Part shown: piece after piece, positions 34,006 to 45,151 of the stretch | How positions within the stretch are numbered: position 1 is the first letter of the stretch | Layout: every line of letters starts with the position of its first letter | Origin: Acholoe squamosa | Lineage: Eukaryota > Annelida > Polychaeta > Phyllodocida > Polynoidae | NCBI GenBank assembly: GCA_949317995.1 | Contig: OX439043.1 | Coordinates: 56,623,339-56,687,338 of the forward strand | Reading direction: 5' to 3' | DNA length: 64,000 bases | The notes under the pieces: generated by a model | The model's database searches: none | What the model saw: only the letters and a program-made list of their open reading frames with translations | Told to the model about the DNA's origin: nothing | Translations under genes and position numbers: made by a program

Positions 34006-34987
34006 GAGCGGATCCGCCGGATGGTGAGGGAGGAACAACAGAGGGGGAGCCAGTAGGCGGGAGGAGAAGAAAAGGGAAGCCGGGGAGAGCGGTTGCCAGA
34101 TGGGAGAGTGGGAGACGCGTGAGGGAAGAGGGGACGGGCAGTGGCCAGTGAGAAGGGATGGCAGGGACGTCGGAGGGCGCAGCCGGGAAGCTGAAAGACA
34201 GCCGGGAAGGGGGGTGTGAAGGGGGTTAGTAGGGGTAAGGGGAGTACTGGTGGGGGATTGAGTACCTGCCAGGAAACCCACGCCCTGAACATCCCTGGAA
34301 GCCCCCAGGGCATAAGACAAGCAGCAAAAGATAAGGGCTGGCGGCCCAGAGAGTTGGGAGGATCCCCGTGGCCAGGACAAGGAAGAGACGGCCCCAATTC
34401 CTGCAGCGTTTTACCGTGCCCTTCTAGACCGCAGATCTCCGGTGATCGGGTGTATATATTTCGTTAAGTGTATAAATGTAGAGATAAGAATATCACACAA
34501 AAAACCAAACACAGTCAGTTTCTTATTAATAACAGTTTATTCCTGAGACATTTGAGGAGTATGATAATGGATGTTACATTTTGTGCATAAGTAAATTAGG
34601 AACAGCCCACTGTTGGTGCTGGTAGTCCAGATTAAGTCATTGTAAGTCGTTCACGCTCTAGTCGGGATTAAGTCATATGACCTTAAGGACGGCCCACTGT
34701 AGGTGCCGATAGACTGAATTAAGCCTCGACATATTATATAGTTAGGGAGTTAAAGACGGGCGGTCCATTGTTGGAGCCCATGGGTATTGTAAATAGTCAT
34801 GATAATAAAAAGGGGGGGGGGGGATACTCACCTGGTACATACTACGGTAATTATAGGTAAAAGAGAATCTAGGTTTAAATAGAGTAATACTAGTCCTTAG
34901 GCTGTACGGCACGGGTGCCATTGTTGGACGCTCGAGTAATGTTTATTATCAAAGTTATACCCATAGAATAAAGTAAGGTGGGAGGGA
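34006..34987 (+). other. Ty3-2 3' untranslated region and polypurine tract
   Basis: Purine-rich sequence after the 3' frame, with a G12 run near 34810-34822 and the tract GGTGGGAGGGA just before the 3' LTR. An overlapping open frame reaching 34151 has the composition of a shadow frame and is not annotated. Confidence 0.6.
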
Positions 34988-35394
34988 TGTAATAAACATT
35001 GGCCGGCGGCTCGGCGGCGGCCACCGAGGCTCGGTGGCCGGTTCCCGCGGTGACCGCTAGGTGACGCGTCGGCGGTGACGTCACAGCCTTGTGACGTCAC
35101 CGTCGGCGGCCGGGGGCTATAAAACGCGGTGTCCGGTGGTTTTATAGCAGACGCGATCAGACACTCAGGTGGCCTACGTGTAAGCTATCTTAAAGGAGTT
35201 CGGTGGCTAGTCCTAGTTCACGAACAGAGTGGCGTCTCTAAGCAAAGAATAAGTATAAGTACAAGTATCAGTATAAGCAAGTAACTGATGACCAGTGACT
35301 GTTAGTCCTTAAGGCTCCTAAGAAATAAAACAACAACAACGGCTGTAACTTTATATTCCATTCTTTATACACGGTGTCGACTCTGGTTATTACA
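34988..35394 (+). repeat. Ty3-2 3' LTR (407 bp)
   Basis: Pair of 24862-25269 with about ten differences by eye. The two CREs and the TATA box are retained. Followed by (TA)n at 35395-35406. Confidence 0.95.
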
Positions 35395-35406
35395 ATATAT
35401 ATATAT

Positions 35407-37157
35407 GGGTGGGGCTCCAGAAAATGTCCATTAAGCAAATTTGTCATGTTTTCTTTAATAACTCTGTAATAAGATCATTTCAGGTGATATGAACAGCATG
35501 GTTACAAAGATCCCAATGAGAACTTATGTAATAACTAGGGAATAAATTATATTTTTCCTGTTATTTTCTGAATTTACCCATATTTTGCTTGAAAAATACC
35601 AAAAAATCCATGTCCCCTGAGAAAAAATGATTTTCATTCAATTTTTTTCTCTATTCACATTGTATTAACCCATTTTGCAATTAATACAACATATTTTAGA
35701 GACCCTTCTGTACATCACCGTGAATTTTCAAGAAAATTTTCAAATTTTTTCATTATCTGATGAAAATCTTTAAAAATAGAGTTTTTCTCATAAAATCATG
35801 TTTTTATTTAAAAAATGTGTTATCTATATGAATAGAATGCATTTGAGGTAGTTTTTTGACAGTATGTAGAAGTCTGACACCCACATATTGGAGCAGATAT
35901 GCAAAAATCTGAATATTTTACTGTTTTCTCTCCATAAATGAGGCCCAAAGAGGGGTAGAAAAATGACCCTTTTAAGGCTATTTTCTTTGTTGAATAATTT
36001 ATTATATAAATATAAGGCATATAAAGATGAAATTCAGTTGACACTGTGTGTGGTGGGGGCCTGGAAAGGATCTTGCCATTTGATTCCGGAAATTCCACTT
36101 CAAAGTATGATAAAAGACAGAAAATTGAAAATGTTACGTTCATCAGATTTATGTTACGTTCATCGGATTCACATGGATGATTTACCTCTAATTTGCCTAA
36201 TTCTTCAATAATAGTTAAAACAAATATCAATAGGGTACCCAAGTAGTGAACTGCACCAGCTAGTGTAAGAATTGTAGATTATCGTTTTGCTGTAATAGGA
36301 ATGCAATCATAAATGTTACGTTCATCAGATTTATGTTACGTTCATCGGATTTATGTTACGTTCATCAGATTTTTGGTGTTACGTTCATCAGACTGTTACG
36401 TTCATCGGATAAACTGATGATAGCATATGTATGGCATAAATCATCCATGAAGAAAATTTTAAACAACCAGTAAGCCTGAGAAAATCAACCTAATCAGCAT
36501 GGGATATGAATTTTCCAGATAGATATATTCTTTAAGGAGATATTTCATGATTTTCCCCAAAAATGTTACATTCATTGGATTCAGGCTAAAGACTTATCAA
36601 AGATAAAATCCTTTATAATGCATAAGTACATCAAAGAAATATCTTTAGGTATAGCTAATAAAAGTGAATACAATCATTTCCAATTGTCAGTTAGTGGAAC
36701 ATTGTTCAATTTTATATTTTCTTTTGTTGTTTACAAGAATTTTTAAATGAACTTAGAGCAATTCCATCATTTTCTCAATTTACCTGATATTTTAAGCATG
36801 ACACAAGATATGTGGAAACGAAGGAAAAATTTATATATGATATTCTGTGCATAGAAGAGATACATCTCTACCAGGTTTCAGTGAATATATATCATGGTAT
36901 ATTGTTTGAAAATCATTTTTCCACAATTTTATCTCATTTAATCAAATCTGATGAACGTAACACCCCTCTTAATGCTTAAAATATATGCATTTTGAGCTAA
37001 AAAGTAGAAAATGATGGAAAAATCCCAACTTCACAATATTTAGCATTCTCATGGCTTATCACCTCCTCCACAGACATGTAAAACTATAGAAGTCTAAGGG
37101 TAATTCAAATATTTGATCATTTTTTCTCAAAATTGGACATTTTCTGGAGCCCCACCC
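35407..37157. mobile_element. 1.75-kb noncoding TIR element with repeated GTTACGTTCATC boxes
   Basis: Inverted termini begin GGGTGGGGCTCCAGAAAATG on both strands and continue TCCA, inside (TA)n flanks, consistent with TA-target insertion. AT-rich, no coding capacity. Inside are seven direct copies of a ~18-bp box (GTTACGTTCATCRGATTT) at 36133, 36153, 36315, 36335, 36355, 36378 and 36394, a decayed copy near 36563 and one inverted copy at about 36947-36962. It separates the two (TA)n halves of the Ngaro-A' A2 repeat on its right side. Family not recognised. Confidence 0.82.
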
Positions 37158-38636
37158 ATATATATATATATATATATACCTGGTAGTATATAGTTCCATA
37201 AGTTAAGGGTACCGGTAATATAATGAATAGTATTAACCGTAGTAACAATTACATATTAATAAATGTGTACCGGTAATATAATAAATAGTATTTAATCATT
37301 GATAATAATTTACATATATATTTAATAAATGTGGAATAAGGAGAAGTCAGTGGGTTTGGTAAGAACTGACTTTGTCAATATCAATTCTATACATGCCAAC
37401 CAAACGCCAAACACAATGTTAAAACATTCCACATTATATCATTACTTTCAAGGCTAACAAACTGTCCTTTGACTCATGTAAATAATTATATGTCACATTA
37501 GATTTCCAATTGGCTCATCTCATAATGTCTTGAACACTCAGACCGTTTTTTTTTCAATAAAGTTGCACCACCATGCCTAAGAGAATGAATTGAAACCCTA
37601 TGGGATATACCACATTGTATTGCAACAGTTTTTAACCTCATATTCACATAATGATACTGCAATGGTCTGGCATTGATGGAGAAAAGAAACCTGCTGTACT
37701 TACAGGTGTTTACACATCTTTTGATATACCTAGCTGGAAATAAATCGGAACTATCATCCCTCTTGAGGTACACTACATAAGAATCCTTACCAAACTGGTC
37801 TGTTTTAGATGAATTCACTTTAATTTCTATACAATCTGTTGAAACCTTAATGTTTCTCTTCAAAACGTTATGAGGTGATTGAACTACATGTCCTATCCTG
37901 AACACACCTCGGTAACATAAAAACATCGCAGCCCAAAATACTACATCTTCCATGGATTCCAAATCGAGCCTAGACTTAATCCCAACCATGTCACTAGAGC
38001 TGAGAGGATAGGTTGTACTACCAGACCCTTTACACACTCTCTCTATACCATCAAGGGTTTTTTTTCACTACAAAGTTATTGCTATAATCCACATAACCTT
38101 TTAGCTTTTGGTAATACCATACAGCAGATAAATACTTTCTGACTGAAACAGGTTTCATCTTGTCAGATAAATACACACAATATAACGAAGCTTGAGAAAG
38201 AGAACAAGGAAGAGGGGTAAAATTAAATTTTTACAACATTTTCTATACCTTTTAAACTGCTGTCTGTGAGTTTTATGAGTAGCCTCAGCCACACCCCTAT
38301 ATAAGAATCTTCTTCTCCTGACGTCTGCAATCATAACAACACATGTTATATTCACTCAAAACTTTCCTACATTTTTTAGGGACACCTTTGTAATTTAACC
38401 TAGACAAATGGTCGGCTAAAATGTTGTCCTCTGATTTAATATATGTAGAGTATATTTCAATATTATGAATGAAACATAACCAAAATATCTCAACCATTCC
38501 ATGCACAACTTATTCTTGGACCTACTGGTATTTAACATAGCCAAGACTTGCATGTTATCTGTGATACAATGAACTCTGGTATTACTAAGATTTTTAACCA
38601 GTGCTTCAGACCCACCATGACAGGATATAACTCATA
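37158..38636 (-). mobile_element. Ngaro-A' 3' part (minus): RNase H end, recombinase, B1 and start of A2
   Basis: Continuation of the minus-strand element at 45152-48029 beyond the Ngaro-B insertion. B1 lies at about 37200-37400 (ends CTTAACTTA on the minus strand) and joins A2, which starts at 37198 (TGGAACTATATACTACC) and runs into (TA)n before it is interrupted at 37158. This is again the B1A2 arrangement of split direct repeats. Confidence 0.85.
37434..38636 (-). pseudogene. Ngaro-A' RNase H C-terminus and tyrosine recombinase
   Basis: On the minus strand: PVMVGLKHW at the insertion border, NILADHLSRL (RNase H end), the recombinase N-terminal part (QQFKRYRKCCK), then SMEDVVFWAAMFLCYRGVFRIGHVV (split here: YRGVFRIGHV holds the catalytic Arg), HSLRHGGATLL (HxxR), and a last block reading ANWKS...YLH only after a frame correction near 37540. 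Several frame changes and stops make it inactive. Confidence 0.82.
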
Positions 38637-38729
38637 TGGAACTATATACACTCGTGTATATTTATATAATTAGCCGCGGACGGTTAGGGACTACTTGCAG
38701 CTCATAAGGATACCAGTGATGTCATAGTA

Positions 38730-38763
38730 TGACGTCACAGTCAACATCCCACTGGTATAAAAG
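38730..38763 (+). promoter_or_regulatory. CRE and TATA box in the Ngaro-B A1 repeat
   Basis: TGACGTCA at 38730-38737 and TATAAAAG at 38756-38763, ~130 bp before the gag ATG. The same spacing logic as in Ngaro-A although the surrounding sequence differs. Confidence 0.55.
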
Positions 38764-38891
38764 AGGTGGTTTCAAAGTAACCGTCAATTGGCTCGATTCA
38801 CCTGGACAGGTAACACCACGCTGGGTGTTCCCTGGAAATTTTAAATTTAAAGTAGTTTTTTCTGGATTATTGCTTGGATATCGGCCCAAGC

Positions 38892-39928
38892 ATGGGGAAA
38901 AGAACTACTGCAGGTGCTAAGAAGAAGGGTTCGTCGAAAAAATCGGCTAAATCAGCTAAAACGGACAGAGAATCGGCCAATTTGGGATCTTCGAGCAGTC
39001 TAACTTCTCTATGTGGGGGTCTGGAGCCCTTACAGCCTAATACGCCACAGGCTTTAGAGAGTGAGATTGTTGACCAGACGAGGCTAGACTTGATGGAGGA
39101 AGACCTTTTGGATATAAAGAAAATGCTGCGTGACGTTATTGCTAGCCAAGGGGCCCGTAAGAACGAGATGAATCCTTTGAGCGGAGCGGACAGCGGGGCG
39201 GCGGGAGCACGTGCATCTGTATACAAACAAGATTCGAGAGACGCGAAACCAAGGCGACGGGGGCGTGGTCTGCAGCGGGAGCATGACAACGACAGCGTCC
39301 ATAGCAACAAAGATGGCGGCAAGTGGACCAGAGCAGGACGTAGAGGTCGTCAAACGAGATCGAAATCATCTTATACCGCTCGTCACAGGAGTCCCAGCTC
39401 GTCAAGAGGGTCGTCAATGGACTCGTCAATTCATCGCCATCACGCCAAGCAAAAAATTGGTGAGTTTGACCACGAACAATTCATGAAAAAACGTGATAAG
39501 GTCGACAGCATTGAGAAACTTGTATTGGTCAATATCAAATTCATTATAGATTATTACAAGGATGGGGACGATGTGGAGGGCATGCTCAGGCACCTCCAGA
39601 TGTTGGTTGAAAAGTCAGACACAAAAATTTTCACTGTAAAAGCTTTAGTAGCATATGACAAGTCCGTTAGGGACAGAGCCAATACTGATGGTTTAGATGC
39701 CTTTGCAATGATTGAAAATTCTGATATCCTCCGTCATTTGTCCTATGACGGAACAGTACAACTAAGTAAAAAAATTCTGGGAAATTTAAAGTATCTACAA
39801 ATTCATGTTATGCTTTTAACAGGGCTGAGGGATGCACTAGGGATCCCTGCAAGTATAGACATGTATGTAGTTCATGTACCAAATCAGGCCACAGTAAAGT
39901 GGACTGTCAAGTAAACAAATCTGATTAG
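38892..39928 (+). pseudogene. Ngaro-B gag
   Basis: ATG at 38892 (MGKRTTAGAKKK). Basic N-terminus, Arg/Ser-rich middle, conserved block (KVDSIEKLVLVN, KIFTVKALVAYD). A frame change near 39765-39780 (A-run) moves the C-terminus. In the corrected frame a CCCH motif (CYAFNRAEGC, CX8CX4CX3H) is followed by a CCHC knuckle (CSSCTKSGHSKVDC), ending at TAG 39926. Collinear with the Ngaro-A gag at low identity. Confidence 0.82.
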
Positions 39929-42900
39929 GATTGAACAGGTGGCCAGGTTCCTATATGTGATAGTGTTTCGATGCCAAAATCGTGTATAGTAGGTTTGGTA
40001 GATCCTGGTTCACCTCCACCCGTTGCTCCAGCTCAGGGTGTTGGTGTAGATAATGCTGGAGTGGTAGAATTTGTCCCCCCTAGTGATATCGGTGTGGCAA
40101 ATTTACAAATGGAATTTGAAAATGATATTAATATTAAGGCTGACTCTGTCGGTTTGGATGTATCATATAGTGGCCCAGTACAGGGCGAGGTTAAACCACT
40201 GTTTACGGTTGCTATTAATAATTTGCCTAGCATCGAAGTGTATGATAGCTGTATAAATGGTGTGTGCGATTGTGTACATTATGTTCATGGTAAAAGGTCT
40301 CAAGTGTTACCTTGCAGAGTGGCCCCATTCTTAACCCAAAAAGGAGTTATTAATATAGATGATAAAGAGGCATTATTCTTATGGCAAGGTGTTGTTGAGG
40401 GGTTCAGGATAGTTGACCCTGAATGCAATACTTCTTATGATTGCAGAAATTATAAGTCCATTCTTGAAGGAAACTTCTATAATGAATTTTGTAGCATATT
40501 GCGACAGGAGTTGGAGGCGGGTCTAGTGTCCAAAGTTGAAAACAAACCAAAGTGCATCCACTCCCTGGGCGGTGTGGAGAAGTCAAATGGCAAGCTAAGG
40601 CCTATAACTGATTGCAGTATGCCGGAGAAAGTTTCCATTAATAACTATATGGACAAGACCAGTTCTACCTTCTCTTACAATAATATTGGTACGGTCACAG
40701 CTCAGTTAGATAAAAATGATTTTATGAGCGTAGTAGATTTGAAATCTGCCTATAGAACTATTAATGTTTATGGCCCCCACACTGGTATGCAAGGATTTAG
40801 GTGGGATTTTGGTCAAGGTGAAGGTTTCTATGTGAGCAACAGGTTAACTTTTGGACTCAAATGTACCCCTTATATATTCAATAGAATATCTGATTTTATT
40901 GTGGAGGTGGCCAAGAGCTATGGTGTAAAAAGGTTGGTCAATTATCTAGATGATTTTATCATAATTGCTGATACTTATGGTGAATGTTTATGTCAGAGGA
41001 ATATCCTCATGGAATGCATGCAGCATATGGGGTTTGTGGTATCGAGGGAAAAAGTAACGGAACCTTCACAAACCTGTAAATTTCTTGGTATTAATATAGA
41101 CTCTGTTAATTTGGAATTATCCTTACCTGAAGATAAGGTGATAAAAATGAGAAATATTTTGATGGAGAATGTTAACAAGAAATTTATTTCTAAAAAGAAT
41201 CTTGAAAGGATAGGTGGTCTAATGTCCTTCTGCTCGCAGGTGGTTAAGGGTGGTAGGACCTTTAGCAGACGAATTTTTGATCTCTGCGCTCGGGCCAGAC
41301 CAGGAGGTTATATTAGAGTATCAGCTTGCACTCGCCAGGATATGCAGTGGTGGCTAGATTTTTGTGGAGTTTTTAACTGTAAGAGGTTAATTCTAAATGA
41401 TATGGTTGATACACCTATGTACTCCGATTCATCTATTAAGGGCTTTGGAGCTTGGATGGGTAAAGATTATTTATATGCTGACTGGACATCTCATGATAAA
41501 TTCATGTACCAAATCAGGCCACAGTAAAGTGGACTGTCAAGTAAACAAATCTGATTAGGATTGAACAGGTGGCCAGGTTCCTATATGTGATAGTGTTTCG
41601 ATGCCAAAATCGTGTATAGTAGGTTTGGTAGATCCTGGTTCACCTCCACCCGTTGCTCCAGCTCAGGGTGTTGGTGTAGATAATGCTGGAGTGGTAGAAT
41701 TTGTCCCCCCTAGTGATATCGGTGTGGCAAATTTACAAATGGAATTTGAAAATGATATTAATATTAAGGCTGACTCTGTCGGTTTGGATGTATCATATAG
41801 TGGCCCAGTACAGGGCGAGGTTAAACCACTGTTTACGGTTGCTATTAATAATTTGCCTAGCATCGAAGTGTATGATAGCTGTATAAATGGTGTGTGCGAT
41901 TGTGTACATTATGTTCATGGTAAAAGGTCTCAAGTGTTACCTTGCAGAGTGGCCCCATTCTTAACCCAAAAAGGAGTTATTAATATAGATGATAAAGAGG
42001 CATTATTCTTATGGCAAGGTGTTGTTGAGGGGTTCAGGATAGTTGACCCTGAATGCAATACTTCTTATGATTGCAGAAATTATAAGTCCATTCTTGAAGG
42101 AAACTTCTATAATGAATTTTGTAGCATATTGCGACAGGAGTTGGAGGCGGGTCTAGTGTCCAAAGTTGAAAACAAACCAAAGTGCATCCACTCCCTGGGC
42201 GGTGTGGAGAAGTCAAATGGCAAGCTAAGGCCTATAACTGATTGCAGTATGCCGGAGAAAGTTTCCATTAATAACTATATGGACAAGACCAGTTCTACCT
42301 TCTCTTACAATAATATTGGTACGGTCACAGCTCAGTTAGATAAAAATGATTTTATGAGCGTAGTAGATTTGAAATCTGCCTATAGAACTATTAATGTTTA
42401 TGGCCCCCACACTGGTATGCAAGGATTTAGGTGGGATTTTGGTCAAGGTGAAGGTTTCTATGTGAGCAACAGGTTAACTTTTGGACTCAAATGTACCCCT
42501 TATATATTCAATAGAATATCTGATTTTATTGTGGAGGTGGCCAAGAGCTATGGTGTAAAAAGGTTGGTCAATTATCTAGATGATTTTATCATAATTGCTG
42601 ATACTTATGGTGAATGTTTATGTCAGAGGAATATCCTCATGGAATGCATGCAGCATATGGGGTTTGTGGTATCGAGGGAAAAAGTAACGGAACCTTCACA
42701 AACCTGTAAATTTCTTGGTATTAATATAGACTCTGTTAATTTGGAATTATCCTTACCTGAAGATAAGGTGATAAAAATGAGAAATATTTTGATGGAGAAT
42801 GTTAACAAGAAATTTATTTCTAAAAAGAATCTTGAAAGGATAGGTGGTCTAATGTCCTTCTGCTCGCAGGTGGTTAAGGGTGGTAGGACCTTTAGCAGAC

Positions 42901-43130
42901 GAATTTTTGATCTCTGCGCTCGGGCCAGACCCGGAGGTTATATTAGAGTATCAGCTTGCACTCGCTAGGATATGCAGTGGTGGCTAGATTTTTGTGGAGT
43001 TTTTAACTGTAAGAGGTTAATTCTAAATGATATGGTTGATACACCTATGTACTCCGATTCATCTATTAAGGGCTTTGGAGCTTGGATGGGTAAAGATTAT
43101 TTATATGCTGACTGGACATCTCATGATAAA
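39871..43130 (+). repeat. Tandem duplication of 1,630 bp inside Ngaro-B
   Basis: 39871-41500 and 41501-43130 are near-identical (only a few substitutions, such as CAG/TAG at about 41337/42967). Each unit spans the gag end, all of RT and the start of RNase H. The joined ends share only TTCA, pointing to microhomology-mediated duplication. The recent age leaves an assembly artefact as the alternative. Confidence 0.9.
39971..41527 (+). pseudogene. Ngaro-B RT, first (truncated) copy
   Basis: MPKSCIVGLVDPG...; RT blocks KSNGKLRPITDCSMP, VVDLKSAYR, LTFGLKCTPYIFNR, NYLDDFIII, then the RNase H start MYSDSSIKGFGAW. Reads into the duplicated gag end after HDKF, giving a false C-terminus. RT itself is uninterrupted in this copy. 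Confidence 0.88.
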
Positions 43131-43580
43131 TTCAACCTAGGTTCAGGCCATTTTTCCCTCCCTCCTATAGTGGACAACTTAAAGAATCATCATCGTAATA
43201 TTAATGTATACGAATTATATCCTGTTATGATGGGATTAAAGCACTGGATATCTAATTATAAAGATAAAAGAATACATTGTATAACAGATAACATGCAAGT
43301 GCTAGCTATGATTAATACGGGCAGGTCTAGAAACAAACTTTGTATGGAGTGGCTTAGAGAAATTTTTTGGCTTTGTTTCATCAATAATGTGGAGGTGTAC
43401 GCAACTTATATTAGGTCAGAAGATAATATCCTGGCCGACCAACTTTCTAGACTTGCTTACAAGGGTATTCCGAGCAAATGTATAACCTCTCTCCATGAAA
43501 ATGATATGTGTTGCTTTAATTCCAGAGTGGGAGAGATTACTAAACAGAAAAAGGTTACTTTTAGCCCAGAGTGTGTCTGA
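41601..43580 (+). pseudogene. Ngaro-B RT/RNase H, second copy (one in-frame TAG)
   Basis: Same RT as 39971-41527, with TAG at 42967-42969 where the first copy has CAG. It continues through full RNase H: MYSDSSIKGFGAW, ELYPVMMGLKHW, CITDNMQVLAM, NILADQLSRL. The last ~85 bases overlap the recombinase frame. One substitution separates it from a complete RT/RNase H frame. Confidence 0.9.
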
Positions 43581-44419
43581 AAATACGAGGAGGGCAAGGA
43601 ACCAACAACTTAAAAGGTATAAGAAATTTTGTAAAAAATTTTGTTTACAAACTTTTCCTTGTTCTCCCTCTCAGGGTTCCATATATGCTGTTTATTTATC
43701 AGATTTTATGAAGCCATCGTCTGTAAGGAATTACCTATCTGCGGTCTGGTATTTTCAAAAACTTAAGGGTTATTCTGATTATAGTAGTAACTTCATGTTA
43801 AAGAAGACCCTAGAGGGCATTGACAGGTTTTCCACCTGTTCTACTAAAGAAATTTATTCTTTAACTCCAAAAGACATGTTGAGGTTAAGGTCAAATTTGG
43901 ATCTAACCAACAGAGCAGACTGGAAATTTTGGATGGCAATTTTAACATGCTATAGGGGTGTTCTACGAGTGGGGCATGTAGTCAAGTCTCCACACTCCTT
44001 AAAGGTTGGTGATATTATTTTTCACCAGGATTATCTGTCTATATGTATCAGAACTTGGTAAAAATTCTTTTACTATTTATTTGTCAAAGGATGTTAAATC
44101 TTCTTTATGTCCTTATCAAGGTCTAAAAAAATTGTGCATGGGTAGGAGGAGTAAGGAGTATGTGTTTAAGCCTCTGCTGTATCAGTATGTCAACTCTAAG
44201 CTAAAATCTTTGTCAATTCAGGCTGGTATCGAAGGCCATGTTTCTACCCATTCCTTAAGGCATGGTGGTGCTACATTATTAAAGGATGCTGGACTCAGTA
44301 TAGAGTCTATCAAAAAGAGGGTAAATTGGAAATCCAACTCTGTGTTTAATTATCTACATAATTACAAAGATGAATTATTGGAGTTGGACAGAGTGTGTCA
44401 ATCTCATTTTCAATGCTGA
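43495..44419 (+). pseudogene. Ngaro-B tyrosine recombinase
   Basis: Overlaps the RNase H end in another frame. Core-binding part (QQLKRYKKFCKKF, SVRNYLSAVWYF), catalytic Arg in YRGVLRVGHV, HxxR in THSLRHGGAT, Trp in VNWKS, Tyr in FNYLH, end at TGA 44417. A frame change with loss of a few codons near 44045-44060 (where Ngaro-A has SSKTDQFGK) breaks it. Best preserved recombinase in the window. Confidence 0.88.
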
Positions 44420-44465
44420 TTGTTATGTGTTTTCACATGTGTTTGGCGTGTTTTTGTGTGTTTTT

Positions 44466-44645
44466 GGCATGTATGGTGCTGATAGCCCCAAGGTCAGTAA
44501 CCCACCAAACTCATGTGTTCTGTCATAGGTCATTATTACATGTATATATTTATTAATACCTGTTATTACCAGTATACCCTGTTATCTATTATTATCTTAG
44601 GTATTTATTACCGGTATTTATTTTCCCTGGTAGCGAGATAACTTA
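44466..44645 (+). repeat. Ngaro-B B1 repeat
   Basis: Begins GGCATGTATGGTGCTGAT and ends AACTTA, followed by A2. Paired with 44972-45151. Confidence 0.9.
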
Positions 44646-44857
44646 TGGAACTATATACACTCGTGTATATTTATATAATTAGCCGCGGACGGTTAGGGAC
44701 TACTTGCAGCTCGTAAGGATACCAGTGATGTCATAGTATGACGTCACAGTCAACATCCCACTGGTATAAAAGAGGTGGTTTCAAAGTAACCGTCAATTGG
44801 CTCGATTCACCTGGACAGGTAACACCACGCTGGGTGTTCCCTGGAAATTTTAAATTT
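44646..44857 (+). repeat. Ngaro-B A2 repeat
   Basis: Copy of A1 (38637-38848) with one or two changes; contains CRE and TATA boxes. Confidence 0.9.
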
Positions 44858-44971
44858 TACTATTGTTATTAATAATTATTCTGTACTATTGTTATTATAC
44901 TATTGTTATCATATTATGCATTTTACTGACTATGCTTATTGTCAACTAATTATTATAGTTGTTTTAATAAA

Positions 44972-45151
44972 GGCATCTATGGTGCTGATAGCCCCAAGGT
45001 CAGTAACCCACCAAACTCATGTGTTCTGTCATAGGTCATTATTACATGTATATATTTATTAATACCTGTTATTACCGGTATACCCTGTTATCTATTATTA
45101 TCTTAGGTATTTATTACCGGTATTTATTTTCCCTGGTAGAGAGATAACTTA
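44972..45151 (+). repeat. Ngaro-B B2 repeat and right end
   Basis: Second B copy, right after AATAAA (about 44965-44971). Ends AACTTA; the next bases belong to the Ngaro-A' RNase H region. Confidence 0.9.

Larger units (their letters stand above)
24862..35394 (+). mobile_element. Ty3-2: second Ty3/gypsy element with the same unusual 3' tail
   Basis: About 10.5 kb, LTRs of ~408 bp with TGTAATAA...TTATTACA inverted ends and about ten differences between them, so older than Ty3-1. Same order as Ty3-1: PBS, gag, -1 heptamer, pol, C2H2 pair, long 3' frame, polypurine tract, LTR. GC-rich interior. Flanked by (TA)n on both sides. Pol carries frameshifts, deletions and a changed catalytic Asp, so the copy is dead. 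Confidence 0.93.
38637..45151 (+). mobile_element. Ngaro-B: full-length YR retroelement of a second family, inserted in Ngaro-A'
   Basis: A1 (38637-38848), gag, RT/RNase H, recombinase, B1 (44466-44645), A2 (44646-44857), B2 (44972-45151). AATAAA lies directly before B2. The flanks rejoin the RNase H region of the minus-strand Ngaro-A' without a clear target duplication, as expected of recombinase-mediated integration. It contains an internal 1,630-bp tandem duplication. A and B repeats are near-identical pairs, so the element is rather young, but gag, RT and recombinase have lesions. Confidence 0.92.

Noticed and set aside
33402..34151. 249-codon plus-strand frame overlapping the end of the Ty3-2 3' frame
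   Set aside because: Different frame over the same GC-rich sequence, low-complexity, no homologue in Ty3-1.
36133..36412. CRISPR-like array of GTTACGTTCATC boxes
   Set aside because: Spacing is 0-160 bp and irregular, the host is a eukaryote, there are no spacers of even length and the boxes lie inside a TIR element.
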